Source of the DNA: Nitrospira sp.
GTDB lineage: Bacteria; Nitrospirota; Nitrospiria; Nitrospirales; Nitrospiraceae
DNA: 64,000 nt
Direction: 5' to 3'
NCBI GenBank assembly: GCA_005116745.1
Contig: SWDS01000007.1
Coordinates: 160,317-224,316, forward strand
In this document: positions 53,385 through 61,476 of the stretch, piece by piece
Layout: the number at the start of each line of letters is the position of its first letter
How positions within the stretch are numbered: the stretch's first letter is position 1
The notes under the pieces: generated by a model
Told to the model about the DNA's origin: nothing
Seen by the model: the letters and a program-made list of their open reading frames with translations, nothing else
Database searches by the model: none
Program-made: the position numbers and the translations under genes

Positions 53385-53566
53385 TGATCACCAACCTTTC
53401 AACAGAATCGTTAAGCCATGAAGGTCTGGAATCTTCTTTCAGCAAGGTCTCATTCGCAGCTTGAACTACTGACAAGTAGGCCAAAGCAGCCAGATGCATG
53501 AGTTCCACACTAGCAGCTGAGACATGATTCCTGACACACCCTTTTTCGGACCAGGCTTCGTGTAGG

Positions 53567-53782
53567 TCATGGAGCATCGTTGCCCCCCTGTTGAAGTTGG
53601 ACAGGGGGGCATTGAACGTTGGCGAAGGAACAAAATATACAACAGTCGCCGGACTTCGGTCGAAGAACAACGCGGCACGAGTCGCATTCAAAGATGACGA
53701 TGCAGGCATCGGTTGGCATCTCTCTTTGTGCATTCGCACCACAGCGAGGGCAGGTCACGACCGATTGCCTGATGACATCCAT
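53567..53782 (-). CDS. GDCCVxC-type small cysteine-rich protein
   Basis: A 71-residue protein with CPRCGANAQREMPTDACIVI, FECDSCRVVLRPKSGDCCIF and CSFANVQCPPVQ. The GDCC-x-x-C motif and trailing CPPxQ mark a family whose members are sometimes selenoproteins (one Cys being Sec) and are often linked with heavy-metal or redox functions; here all positions are Cys. The ATG at 53782 is chosen after an AAAGG-like site; longer frames reach 53863. A 10-bp GC-rich hairpin (53582-53610) is built into its last codons. Confidence 0.75.
   Translation of the reverse strand: MDVIRQSVVTCPRCGANAQREMPTDACIVIFECDSCRVVLRPKSGDCCIFCSFANVQCPPVQLQQGGNDAP
53582..53610 (-). repeat. GC-rich hairpin in the 3' end of the GDCCVxC gene
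   Basis: The 10-bp arms 53582-53591 and 53601-53610 (GCCCCCCTGT / ACAGGGGGGC) pair perfectly around a 9-base loop. No T-run follows, so it may not be a full terminator. Confidence 0.6.
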
Positions 53783-54032
53783 ACCCTTTCTGTGATCCTT
53801 ACCCATATTTGTCGGTTGTGGCAAGTGTACTGCAAAGGTGGAATCCAATCCATCCTTCCTCATTCGATGAGGGAGCCGAGAGGGAGAGGCGAGGAAGGCA
53901 TTTGCTCATTACGCGTCGAGAGATTCAGAATAGTCCCGTTATCGTCCTCTTGCCGGGTCATGGCTCAACAGAAACGACTCCTGATCCCTGTTCTTCAAAC
54001 CCCAGCCAGCTGATCGGGACCCATTTGCCGTG

Positions 54033-54590
54033 CTATTCGTAGGTGAGTTTTCCTCGTGTGAGCCAGATGCCCCATGATTTGGAGTAGGCGTGTATCGCGT
54101 CTGTTTCAGCACCGTCCTCAGTCACAACAGGGTGCCTTGTGTTAACCCATTGGAAGATGCCGCCATAGACATTGACGACATGGGTGTATCCTTGCTGGAG
54201 CAGTTGTTCTGCAATTCGTTCACTGCGGTATCCCACCGAACAATAGACTGCCACTGGTGCGTGCGTATCAACTCCAACCAGGCGGGCAAGGTCAAAATCA
54301 TCGTAGCCCACCCACGTTGCTCCTGCAATATGACTCACCTCAAATTCTCGGTATGCACGGGCATCGAGTAGGCGATATTGACCCGATTCGACCTGGTTGA
54401 CCGACACTTCGGGTACGCTGTGCGACAACAGGGTGGACAGCAGCAAGTCATAGGCCGTATCACTCACATGGGTCGGCGCGTGGAGGTGACGTCCCCACAA
54501 AATGAGGAGCACTCCCAGCACGACCATTCCAAGAATCATGGGATAGCGCATCGGCAACCATCGCTGGAATAGGATCGAGGTTTCCGCCAT
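54033..54590 (-). CDS. Membrane-anchored rhodanese-like protein
   Basis: A 185-residue protein with one N-terminal TM (about 15-33, YPMILGMVVLGVLLILWG) and a rhodanese domain (about 58-160). YRLLDARAYREFEVSHIAGA is the first signature; VYCSVGYRSERIAEQLLQQG contains the active-site Cys loop C-S-V-G-Y-R. It would transfer sulphur or sense thiols on the outer face of the membrane. It has a decayed duplicate at 52421-52745. Downstream on its strand lies the GDCCVxC gene, another cysteine-rich protein. Confidence 0.88.
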   Translation of the reverse strand: MAETSILFQRWLPMRYPMILGMVVLGVLLILWGRHLHAPTHVSDTAYDLLLSTLLSHSVPEVSVNQVESGQYRLLDARAYREFEVSHIAGATWVGYDDFDLARLVGVDTHAPVAVYCSVGYRSERIAEQLLQQGYTHVVNVYGGIFQWVNTRHPVVTEDGAETDAIHAYSKSWGIWLTRGKLTYE

Positions 54591-54641
54591 GGGGGCATGG
54601 TACAGTCAAATGTCGAGGATGAACTGCAGCGGCGTCAGTGT

Positions 54642-55313
54642 TCAAGAGCCTTTCGGGCGTCCCCGAGGGCGCAAGGTTGATTCCATGCCAAATCGTTTGG
54701 CCATCCGTTGCACCCAGCCTTCTTCACCGAAGGGGCGACCACGCTGCACGCTCAACCGGAGCGCGTCCAATTCCTCGCCGGTTTCAGGACGATTCACCCG
54801 TGCCACCCAATTGCGTGGTAGGTCCACCGGCCAGTCACTCAGCCAGGTCGTGAGTTTGGGGTCGCCTTGGGCTCGCCTCCACAAACTGGACCAGCGCCAG
54901 TTCTCAGCCTGCCTGACCAACTTGGCTCGCAGCGCATTACGCTCCACGTAGCGGGCAACCGTCAAGAAATGCGCATCGGTTTGGACTGGAAACGATCTGA
55001 AGCGGCCTTGATAGACAGGGCCAGTGCCGGCAGTGTCATGGTGTGAATGCCAGCGTTGGGTGTGGGTGACGGTAATCCAGCGGAGCACTTCGGAGAGTTC
55101 TCCGTCCTGCCGAGGCCAGAGCAGGAGATGCCAGTGAGTCGGCATCAGGCAATAGGCGGCAATGCGAATGCGAGAATTGGCCTGGGCTTCGGCCAGAACC
55201 TGTTCAAATGCGGCATAGTCGGCAGGTTCCTCGAACAGGGGGAGGCGTCCCACTCGACGATTCAGGACATGGTAGGCGAGGGCGCCGGCAACGAGTCGGG
55301 GACGACGTGGCAT
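54642..55313 (-). CDS. REP-associated tyrosine transposase (RAYT)
   Basis: A 223-residue Y1 HUH domesticated transposase: RRPRLVAGALAYHVLNRRVG at the start, then the HUH motif in YCLMPTHWHLLLWP (about 88-101) with both His kept, GPVYQGRFRSFPV, and FLTVARYVERNALRAKLV with the catalytic Tyr. RAYTs move or maintain REP/REPIN repeats. A REP-like 14-mer lies 41 bases upstream of its start (55354-55367), and more copies occur nearby. The ATG at 55313 is in the context expected for the family. Confidence 0.93.
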   Translation of the reverse strand: MPRRPRLVAGALAYHVLNRRVGRLPLFEEPADYAAFEQVLAEAQANSRIRIAAYCLMPTHWHLLLWPRQDGELSEVLRWITVTHTQRWHSHHDTAGTGPVYQGRFRSFPVQTDAHFLTVARYVERNALRAKLVRQAENWRWSSLWRRAQGDPKLTTWLSDWPVDLPRNWVARVNRPETGEELDALRLSVQRGRPFGEEGWVQRMAKRFGMESTLRPRGRPKGS

Positions 55314-55353
55314 AGGGAATCTTCTAACGGACCCATGACGAGGCTGTCAAGTT

Positions 55354-55367
55354 AAGACTCCCGACCC
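55354..55367 (+). repeat. REP-like 14-mer upstream of RAYT
   Basis: AAGACTCCCGACCC. The same 14 bases recur at 59456-59469 and 61432-61445, inverted at 55746-55759, and with one change at 55801-55814 and 63934-63947. Confidence 0.85.
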
Positions 55368-55380
55368 GGTTTCTATACGA

Positions 55381-55554
55381 TTAGCGCACGACAGCGGTCT
55401 GAGATTCTCGGGCCGCCAGGCTTTTGCGGCGGTTGTTGGAAATGGTGCGGTCAATAATCGCACCACAGTTCATGCATTTCCATGCATAGAACACGAGAAA
55501 GAAATCCGAAAACCGCTCCAACATCATCATCCCTTTGCACTTCGGACATTCCAT
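55381..55554 (-). CDS. Small zinc-ribbon protein (57 residues)
   Basis: The reverse strand encodes MECPKCKGMMMLERFSDFFL, then VFYAWKCMNCGAIIDRTISN and a basic tail NRRKSLAARESQ. The two CxxC pairs (C3-C6 and C32-C35) form a rubredoxin-like zinc ribbon. TTGGGAGGGATCC before the ATG is a strong ribosome site. Such short ribbons with a hydrophobic middle are common in Nitrospira-type genomes; their function is unknown. The longer reverse frame 55451-55639 in another phase is a shadow of it. Confidence 0.8.
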   Translation of the reverse strand: MECPKCKGMMMLERFSDFFLVFYAWKCMNCGAIIDRTISNNRRKSLAARESQTAVVR

Positions 55555-55745
55555 GGATCCCTCCCAAGGTGGCTACGTTCACAGCTGGTGGCAAATCTAA
55601 GCAAAAACCACACCAGTTCAACATACTTAAGTATTTCAACGCTTTAGTACTTACGTAGTTGACCAGGATAGACTATTTCCAAAACATTGACGGTGCTCAA
55701 GAGATCAACTTGTCAATCTTTTGTCACCTTGTACACGTAAGAAGA

Positions 55746-55814
55746 GGGTCGGGAGTCTTTATTAAAGAGTTGTTATGAAGCAAGCTAGCGGCAATAAGAA
55801 AAGAGTCCCGACCC
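55746..55814. repeat. REPIN-like inverted pair of REP 14-mers
   Basis: The 14-mer occurs reversed at 55746-55759 and forward (one mismatch) at 55801-55814, about 40 bases apart, so the transcript could fold as a hairpin. This is the REPIN layout that RAYTs mobilise. It lies between the zinc-ribbon gene and the lipoprotein gene. Confidence 0.85.
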
Positions 55815-55838
55815 TTTTTAATCATCCCATGGGTGGAT

Positions 55839-56573
55839 CTAGCGGTCTGGCGCGAGGGTGTTCTGGCCAGCAGTACATGCCAGGCGTGAGGGGATCTCAA
55901 GCTGGCCGGCTGAGCGGAAGCCCCAGGCGGTAGCGAGGGCTTGGCAAGTCAGGTGCCGAATGGTCTGCTCGTTACGTTCGATGCAGTGCGGGTAATGAGC
56001 ACCGCCTCGTAGGACTCTTGCTCCTCGTTCTACTGAAAGGCCCTGAACATCGACGGTAATGTTGAAGAATGCGCCACAGCTCGCTTGGATCAATGCCCCG
56101 TCCTTTCGTTCTTCCCGCTCCAGGATGAGCACAAATGCGGCATTCACCTCTGCCGCGGCCACAAGCGCCACCTGGCGATCCGATGGAGGATAGGGAATCT
56201 GAGAGGGCATGAAGATGTTGGAATAGTGATGAGACCGGAGCCATTCGTGAGCTACATGGGCCAGGAGCGGGTCTCCCCAGATCAGGATGCGCTGCTGCGC
56301 ACTTGGCAACAGTGTATGGGAGCCGTTGGTGATGGGAAAGTGGACGCCGGAGGGAGGTGGTGTAGAGGAGCATCCTTCCAGAATGAGCAGGATGGAGGGG
56401 AGGCACGCGAGTGTGATGGCTAAGCCGATGCGATATCGTCGTCCCACAGTCTCGGAGTATAACAAACAAGAAGGGTGGGGCAGGTGAGTGAAGATGGTAA
56501 GAGAAGCTCGGTTATTTGGATTCACCAAGCCCAGGCAGCTCACCACGGCCCCCCGTACTTGACTCTGAAGCAT
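55839..56573 (-). CDS. Probable lipoprotein, hypothetical
   Basis: This frame of 244 residues has a hydrophobic segment ending in a lipobox (ALTLACLPSILLILEGC-type; here CLPSILLILEGCSSTPPP, Cys about 68). The mature part has GDPLLAHVAHEWLRSHHYSN and a two-lobed alpha/beta pattern with VAAAEVNAAFVLILEREERK, similar in style to exported GNA1162/CsgG-type accessory lipoproteins, but no family is certain. The true start is probably the GTG at 56447, which puts the signal sequence at the N-terminus. Upstream codons look non-coding. Confidence 0.65.
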   Translation of the reverse strand: MLQSQVRGAVVSCLGLVNPNNRASLTIFTHLPHPSCLLYSETVGRRYRIGLAITLACLPSILLILEGCSSTPPPSGVHFPITNGSHTLLPSAQQRILIWGDPLLAHVAHEWLRSHHYSNIFMPSQIPYPPSDRQVALVAAAEVNAAFVLILEREERKDGALIQASCGAFFNITVDVQGLSVERGARVLRGGAHYPHCIERNEQTIRHLTCQALATAWGFRSAGQLEIPSRLACTAGQNTLAPDR

Positions 56574-56598
56574 GTGTAGCTAAAATGTCTTCTGGCCT

Positions 56599-57066
56599 TT
56601 ATCGGCCTGGCCAGGATTGGATCGGTACGGTAGAGATGGCATTTTGTGGCGATCCCTCAATCACTCGATCGCTATAGGCAAGATAAATGTAGGTCTGGCG
56701 CTTTTTGTCAAAAAACCGGACAACCTGGAGGCTCTTAAAAATCAGGGACCGACTCTCACTGAACACCCGTTCCCCTTCTTTCGGCTCACTCACAACGCGA
56801 ATAGGACCGACTTGACGACAGGCCAGTGAGGCATCAGAGGTTTCCTCTGCCAATCCGACCATGCCTTTCAGGCCACCTTTTTTGGATCGACTCAGATAAC
56901 ACGTGATGCCTTCAATTTTAGGGTCGTCAAATGCTTCCACCACAATTTTGTGATCGGGTCCCAACCATTTGAATTCCGTGTCGACGCTCCCAATTTCCTC
57001 AGCCTGACTTGCCGCAACGATCATGGCGCAACAGAGCAAGGTGGTCATCAATATCTTTGTTTTCAT
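56599..57066 (-). CDS. creA: CreA family protein
   Basis: A 155-residue exported protein with a signal peptide ([20 protein letters not shown]) and the CreA domain: [40 protein letters not shown] and [20 protein letters not shown]. The C-terminal part has [18 protein letters not shown]. CreA proteins are periplasmic; the function is unknown, and in E. coli the gene is next to creBCD, which is not present here. Two Cys (in CYLSR and LACR) could form a disulphide. It stands alone. Confidence 0.92.
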   Translation of the reverse strand: MKTKILMTTLLCCAMIVAASQAEEIGSVDTEFKWLGPDHKIVVEAFDDPKIEGITCYLSRSKKGGLKGMVGLAEETSDASLACRQVGPIRVVSEPKEGERVFSESRSLIFKSLQVVRFFDKKRQTYIYLAYSDRVIEGSPQNAISTVPIQSWPGR

Positions 57067-57427
57067 CGACGTATTCTCCTGTCATGGTTTCGCGTGATTC
57101 TCCAGGTAACGTATCTCTCAGAAATGCTCGAATGCAAGGGTTTCTGATGTGGGCCGCTCTCGCGCAGTGAAGGAAAGAACGGTCGAGGGGAGCTAAATCA
57201 CGCTCGTAGTTTGTCCGCCGAGCATGGAATGGCCGATCAGCCCAGTTTACACAGGTAACTGAGGCTAAAGAAGTAGTCTCTGCTGATGCTGTTGATGCGA
57301 GAGCAGCCCACGACGCCATGAGAACAGCAGCCTCTCCCATGTGCTTTATCCTGATTTGTTGAGTAGTTACAAGCCGTTCAAATTGACAGACCCTCGAATC
57401 TTGCTACAGTTGTAAGACCTCTTTCCT
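57067..57427. other. Divergent intergenic region between creA and the GIDE gene
   Basis: About 360 bases. A reverse frame 56999-57340 starts with a signal-peptide-like run but overlaps creA and shows no domain. The region probably carries the two divergent promoters. Confidence 0.4.
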
Positions 57428-58729
57428 ATGAAATGTCTCGATTGCGACAACGACCTTATCAGGCTCCCAACGGCCCAAGGTCCCGATCTTGATGTCTGCC
57501 CCTCAGGCCATGGGTTGTGGCTCGATGCCGGAGAAGTCAATTGCTTCGTGGAAGATTACCTGTCTCTCAAGCAAGCAGTGGGTAGTAGTGGAGGTGTGGC
57601 GGTCCGCACGCAGACGAAATGCCCTCGATGCGCCATTCAGATGGAATCTGAGGCGATAGCCGGGACCACGATCGCAAGTTGCAACGTCTGTCAGGGATGG
57701 TGGCTTTCTTGTGGATGCCTGACTTATCTCAACGAGACGTACAAGGGAGCCGCAGTGACGATCCGGATCGATGAGCAAGAGCTCTATGCCCTCGCTGTCG
57801 CTCGGATGAACACTCTCCAGCCCAGCTCTCATGATCAGCTCACGTGCGGAAGAACAGCCATAGAGAATATGTGGTTTTGGGGACTTTTTTTCGGATTAGC
57901 GCTGGCCATAGCGGGGCTCATCTTTATCGCGGGAGTCCAGAAATCCCTCCACACCACTCGCTGGATCCGACCACCGGATACCATGTTGTTCTACTTCATA
58001 GGGGGCGTGGTTGGAGGCCTCGGGCTGTTCTGGTATGGCTGGACGGTTCAGCAGCGCAAGCGCCTTATCGAAAGCATCCCGACGTCGCCCATCCGTTCGC
58101 TAGCCCTTGGCTTGGTTGAAATCAGTGGACGGGCAGAGGCCGAGGGTGAGCTTCTGACCTCGCCGTTTAATGAACTGCCCTGCGTATTTTACTCCTACGT
58201 GGTCGAAGAGCGGGTCCGTTCAGGGAAAAGCACCCGTTGGAAAACGATTGCGAGTGGCACATCGGAACGACCGTTTTTCGTACGTGATGCAACCGGACGG
58301 GTGCTCGTGGTTCCTGCTGGCGCCACATTAATCTTGCCGGACGAGCGGATTTCCAAAGCCAATTGGCTGGGAGAATTGCCTCCCCTCGCTCTCGCCGGCT
58401 TACGGCGATTAAGGATTGCCACTCATGGATGGATGGGCAGCAAGACCTTGCGGTGTCGGGAAGCCCTTATCAGGCAGGACGAATCCATCTATGTCCTAGG
58501 GACCGCCCTTGCGCCTCACGGGATGAGCCACCACATCGCCAACGAGTCCCGACTCTTTATCGGCAACAGCCGTGACCATGCCTTTATCATTTCCGATCGC
58601 AGTGAAAAGGACTTACTGTCCCGATTGACCTGGCAGATGTGGGCCGGTTTCCTGGGTGGGCTGGTGTGTGTGGCGGCCTGCGCGGCATTGTTCCTCAATC
58701 GATACGTGAGAACCCTTGACCCCTCGTGA
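57428..58729 (+). CDS. Zinc-ribbon plus GIDE-domain membrane protein
   Basis: A 433-residue protein. The N-terminus has two zinc ribbons (CLDCDNDLIRLPTAQGPDLD, then VCPSGHGLWLD and CPRCAIQMES ... SCNVCQGWWLSCG). TMs lie near 147-168 and 186-203. A GIDE (E3-ligase-like BAM/MULAN) domain spans about 220-400: SGRAEAEGELLTSPFNELPC, VFYSYVVEERV, PFFVRDATGRVLVVPAGA. A last TM lies near 406-425. GIDE proteins occur beside LemA in many bacteria, as here (next gene 21 bases on). Role unknown; it probably acts in envelope quality control. Confidence 0.85.
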   Translation: MKCLDCDNDLIRLPTAQGPDLDVCPSGHGLWLDAGEVNCFVEDYLSLKQAVGSSGGVAVRTQTKCPRCAIQMESEAIAGTTIASCNVCQGWWLSCGCLTYLNETYKGAAVTIRIDEQELYALAVARMNTLQPSSHDQLTCGRTAIENMWFWGLFFGLALAIAGLIFIAGVQKSLHTTRWIRPPDTMLFYFIGGVVGGLGLFWYGWTVQQRKRLIESIPTSPIRSLALGLVEISGRAEAEGELLTSPFNELPCVFYSYVVEERVRSGKSTRWKTIASGTSERPFFVRDATGRVLVVPAGATLILPDERISKANWLGELPPLALAGLRRLRIATHGWMGSKTLRCREALIRQDESIYVLGTALAPHGMSHHIANESRLFIGNSRDHAFIISDRSEKDLLSRLTWQMWAGFLGGLVCVAACAALFLNRYVRTLDPS

Positions 58730-58750
58730 CCTTGGCAAAGGAGCATATCC

Positions 58751-59338
58751 ATGAACGGCACATTAGTCGTGGGATCGCTGTTGGGCATCGGGCTGGTTTT
58801 GCTGATTGCCTATGTAGTCGGTGTCTATAACCTGCTGGTTCGGCTGTCGAACAATATCGACAAGGCCTGGTCGAATATCGACGTCATTTTAAAACAGCAA
58901 CATGACGAACTGCCCAAACTCGTTGAGGTGTGCAACAGTTACATGGTGCACGAACGGGAGACGCTTGAAGCCGTCATCAGAGCCCGTAATGCCTATGGCG
59001 CAAGCCGCGATATCGATGATAAGGCGAAGGCAGAAAATCAAGTCGCCGGCGCGTTAGGGCAGCTCTTCGCGGTCGCGGAACAGTATCCGGATCTCAAGGC
59101 CAATCAAGAGTTTCTGGCTGTTCAGCAACGCATCTCCGTCCTGGAAAGCACCATTGCCGATCGTCGTGAGTTCTACAATGAGTCCGTCAACCTCTACAAC
59201 ATCGCCATTCAACAAATTCCAGCGGTCTGGGTCGCGCAGCAGACCAGCTATACTGCACGGCCATTGCTGACCGTTGCTGCGTCAGACAGAAAGGCAGTGC
59301 CGCTCGCATTTGCCAATCGTATGCGCCCAGCGGCCTAA
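58751..59338 (+). CDS. lemA: LemA family protein
   Basis: A 195-residue protein with an N-terminal TM (about 5-26, VGSLLGIGLVLLIAYVVGVY) and the LemA four-helix-bundle domain: NNIDKAWSNIDVILKQQHDE, LPKLVEVCNSYMVHERETLE and YPDLKANQEFLAVQQRISVL, with FYNESVNLYNIAIQQIPAVW near the end. The C-terminus is shortened and ends in AAxRKAVPLAF-like sequence. LemA proteins are inner-membrane proteins of unknown function, often with GIDE or TPM partners. It is probably one transcript with the GIDE gene. Confidence 0.93.
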   Translation: MNGTLVVGSLLGIGLVLLIAYVVGVYNLLVRLSNNIDKAWSNIDVILKQQHDELPKLVEVCNSYMVHERETLEAVIRARNAYGASRDIDDKAKAENQVAGALGQLFAVAEQYPDLKANQEFLAVQQRISVLESTIADRREFYNESVNLYNIAIQQIPAVWVAQQTSYTARPLLTVAASDRKAVPLAFANRMRPAA

Positions 59339-59455
59339 TTTCCGTCGAGCATGGTTCCGCAGAGCGGTTCAACCGCCAAGAATTATGGCCGAAGGGTGCG
59401 GCGTTTGCTGGGGCTGTCGGAGGGCTAGACCTGCCTTAGTCTAGGCCGCCAAGTA

Positions 59456-59469
59456 AAGACTCCCGACCC
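59456..59469 (+). repeat. REP-like 14-mer downstream of lemA
   Basis: Exact copy of AAGACTCCCGACCC, preceded by an imperfect hairpin (59430-59450, CTAGAC/GTCTAG). Confidence 0.8.
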
Positions 59470-59570
59470 CTTTTAGTTCAGTAGAGATATGAGTCCTGTT
59501 ACCGTTTCATGTTCAACCGCAAGGCGCTCTTGTATCCCCTTTGCGAATGTCCTCGAAAGTGGGGGTTAGC

Positions 59571-61010
59571 TCATTGTGGCTCATGGGATGCTTCGGACGC
59601 GATGTCGTCGGAGGGGATATCACGAATCTGAATCGAGTCGACCCGTTGCTCAGCCAGGACGTCCGAGATAATCACGACCTTGTCCCCGACCTGAAACTGT
59701 TCACGGTCCTTGAGGATCCGGAACGCCGTTTGCAGAGTCTTTTCAGGGTCCGAACTGAAATCGATCTTGAACGGAAAGACACCACGGTTGAGCATCATGG
59801 TCCGTCGCGGTTGGCTCATGTTGGTAAACGCGTAGATGTTGGTAGAGAAAGGACGGCAGTTTGAGACGAGATCAGCCATGATTCCCCGTCTAGTGATCAC
59901 GACGATTCCCTTGGCTTTGACCCCCTCGGCGAGCTGAACGGCGGCCACTGCCAGTTGCTGCTTATTTCCCGCGTTGCGCAAGTGTTTCGCAAACTGCAAT
60001 CCGGGTATCGTTTCGGATTTGAGTGCAATCTTGCGCAGGAATTCGACACACTTCACGGGATACTTCCCAACCGTGGTTTCCCCGGACAGCATGACGGCGT
60101 CGACTTCTTCATAGACCGCATTGGCGACGTCCGTGACTTCGGCGCGGGTGGGGTGCGGATTATGGATCATGGATTCGAGCAGATGGGTCGCCACGATCAC
60201 GCGTTTTCCGTACTCGGCGCACATGTGTACGATCGTGCGCTGGACATTCGGCAGATCTTCCACGTTGATCTCCACCCCCAGATCTCCACGCGCGACCATA
60301 ATGCTGTCGGATTCTTTGATGATCTCCTCGAGGTTCCGGACCCCTTCCTGGTCCTCGATCTTCGCGATGATCTTCACCTTCCCGACCTTTTCGCCCATGA
60401 GGGCCTTGAGTTGCTGGATATCTCTGGCCTCGCGCACGAAAGACAGGGCGATGAAGTCCACATCCCGTTCCAGGCCGAACAGGATATCCTTGGTGTCCTT
60501 GTGCGTGATTGCCGGCAGATTGACCCGGATCCCCGGGAGATTCACGTGGCGCTTACTCTTCAAGAGGCCGCCGTCCAGAACACGGCATCGCATGTGGCGC
60601 TCCTGCTTCTCCAGCACCTCGAAATTGATCAGCCCGTTGTCCACGGTGATTTTATCCCCGACGTTGACCGCCTCAAGCAAATCCGCATAGTCGATATGGA
60701 TGGAGCTCTCTTCCACGTCCATCGATCCGCGCGTGGTGATGGACACAATGGCGCCCTGCCGCAGATCGAGCTCGTTGGAGAGGTTCCCGGTGCGGATCTC
60801 AGGGCCTTGAGTATCCAGGAGGATGGCGATGGGAAACTTCACCTTCCTGTTGAGTGTCTTGATGTGCTGGATGACCTTGGCGTGGGAGTCGTGGTCGCCG
60901 TGGGACATGTTCAGCCGCACGATATTCATGCCGGCCTCGTACAGCTTCTGCAACATCTCGTAGGATTCTGTGGCCGGGCCGATCGTGCAGATGATGCGGG
61001 TCTTTTGCAT
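59571..61010 (-). CDS. pyk: Pyruvate kinase
   Basis: The last glycolytic step: phosphoenolpyruvate plus ADP to pyruvate plus ATP. This 479-residue protein starts MQKTRIICTIGPATESYEML and has the substrate site NIVRLNMSHGDHDSH, the PEP/Mg2+ Lys-Asp region VKIIAKIEDQEGVRNLEEI, IMVARGDLGVEI and MLSGETTVGKYPVKCVEFL. A full C-terminal domain follows. The start is ATG 61010, preceded by CAGGGAGCATAC; the frame extends 100 codons further upstream but that part does not resemble the family. It stands alone on the reverse strand. Confidence 0.96.
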   Translation of the reverse strand: MQKTRIICTIGPATESYEMLQKLYEAGMNIVRLNMSHGDHDSHAKVIQHIKTLNRKVKFPIAILLDTQGPEIRTGNLSNELDLRQGAIVSITTRGSMDVEESSIHIDYADLLEAVNVGDKITVDNGLINFEVLEKQERHMRCRVLDGGLLKSKRHVNLPGIRVNLPAITHKDTKDILFGLERDVDFIALSFVREARDIQQLKALMGEKVGKVKIIAKIEDQEGVRNLEEIIKESDSIMVARGDLGVEINVEDLPNVQRTIVHMCAEYGKRVIVATHLLESMIHNPHPTRAEVTDVANAVYEEVDAVMLSGETTVGKYPVKCVEFLRKIALKSETIPGLQFAKHLRNAGNKQQLAVAAVQLAEGVKAKGIVVITRRGIMADLVSNCRPFSTNIYAFTNMSQPRRTMMLNRGVFPFKIDFSSDPEKTLQTAFRILKDREQFQVGDKVVIISDVLAEQRVDSIQIRDIPSDDIASEASHEPQ

Positions 61011-61281
61011 GTATGCTCCCTGGGATACTACCCTATCCCCGCTAGCGAGGTGAGGCCCATAGATTGATGACGACGTCATGTGACGGGATTCGGAGAGGAA
61101 CCGAGACCATTCTACGTTGTATCGTCGGCCTAGTCCATCGCATGTGTGAGGGGAGGACGATCGCGAATGATGAGCGTTGAACGTGGAGCGATGAATTGTT
61201 TGGGAGCGCAATGAACGACGAACCTTGCCGGCCTGATATGCACCGCGAAGTGATTTCGTGGGCTGGCTCACTTCTCGAAAT

Positions 61282-61389
61282 TTAGAATGCCCCTGTGTTT
61301 CTCCTGTCAAACAAGGGGAGTCGCCCGACTCGGCAGTTCAGGACATGATAGGCGAGGTCTCCAGCAGCGCGGCGTGGACGGCGCGGCAT
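61282..61389 (-). pseudogene. N-terminal RAYT remnant
   Basis: The reverse strand reads MPRRPRRAAGDLAYHVLNCR, then VGRLPLFDRRN and a stop. The intact RAYT begins with RRPRLVAGALAYHVLNRRVG and VGRLPLFEEP. Only about 35 of 220 residues remain. A REP-like 14-mer (61432-61445) lies 42 bases upstream of its ATG, the same spacing as at the intact copy. Confidence 0.88.
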
Positions 61390-61431
61390 GCGAGTCTCCT
61401 ACTAAAAAAACAATACGATCCTGTCAATAGA

Positions 61432-61445
61432 AAGACTCCCGACCC
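61432..61445 (+). repeat. REP-like 14-mer at RAYT remnant
   Basis: Exact copy of AAGACTCCCGACCC, upstream of the RAYT remnant, as at the intact RAYT. Confidence 0.85.
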
Positions 61446-61476
61446 CTTATTTCGACCACTTTGTTTTCCCTCGCTA

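Noticed and set aside
56999..57340. Reverse frame of 113 residues with a signal-peptide-like start
   Set aside because: It overlaps the creA start by 68 bases and has no ribosome site or recognisable domain after the first 30 residues.
59955..61067. Long forward frame of 370 residues opposite pyruvate kinase
   Set aside because: It is antisense to a certain gene, and its His/Asp/Leu-rich composition is what GC-rich third positions of the opposite strand produce.
61011..61310. 100-codon extension of pyruvate kinase
   Set aside because: The added sequence is basic and unordered; the family starts at KTRIICTIGPA and a ribosome site precedes ATG 61010.
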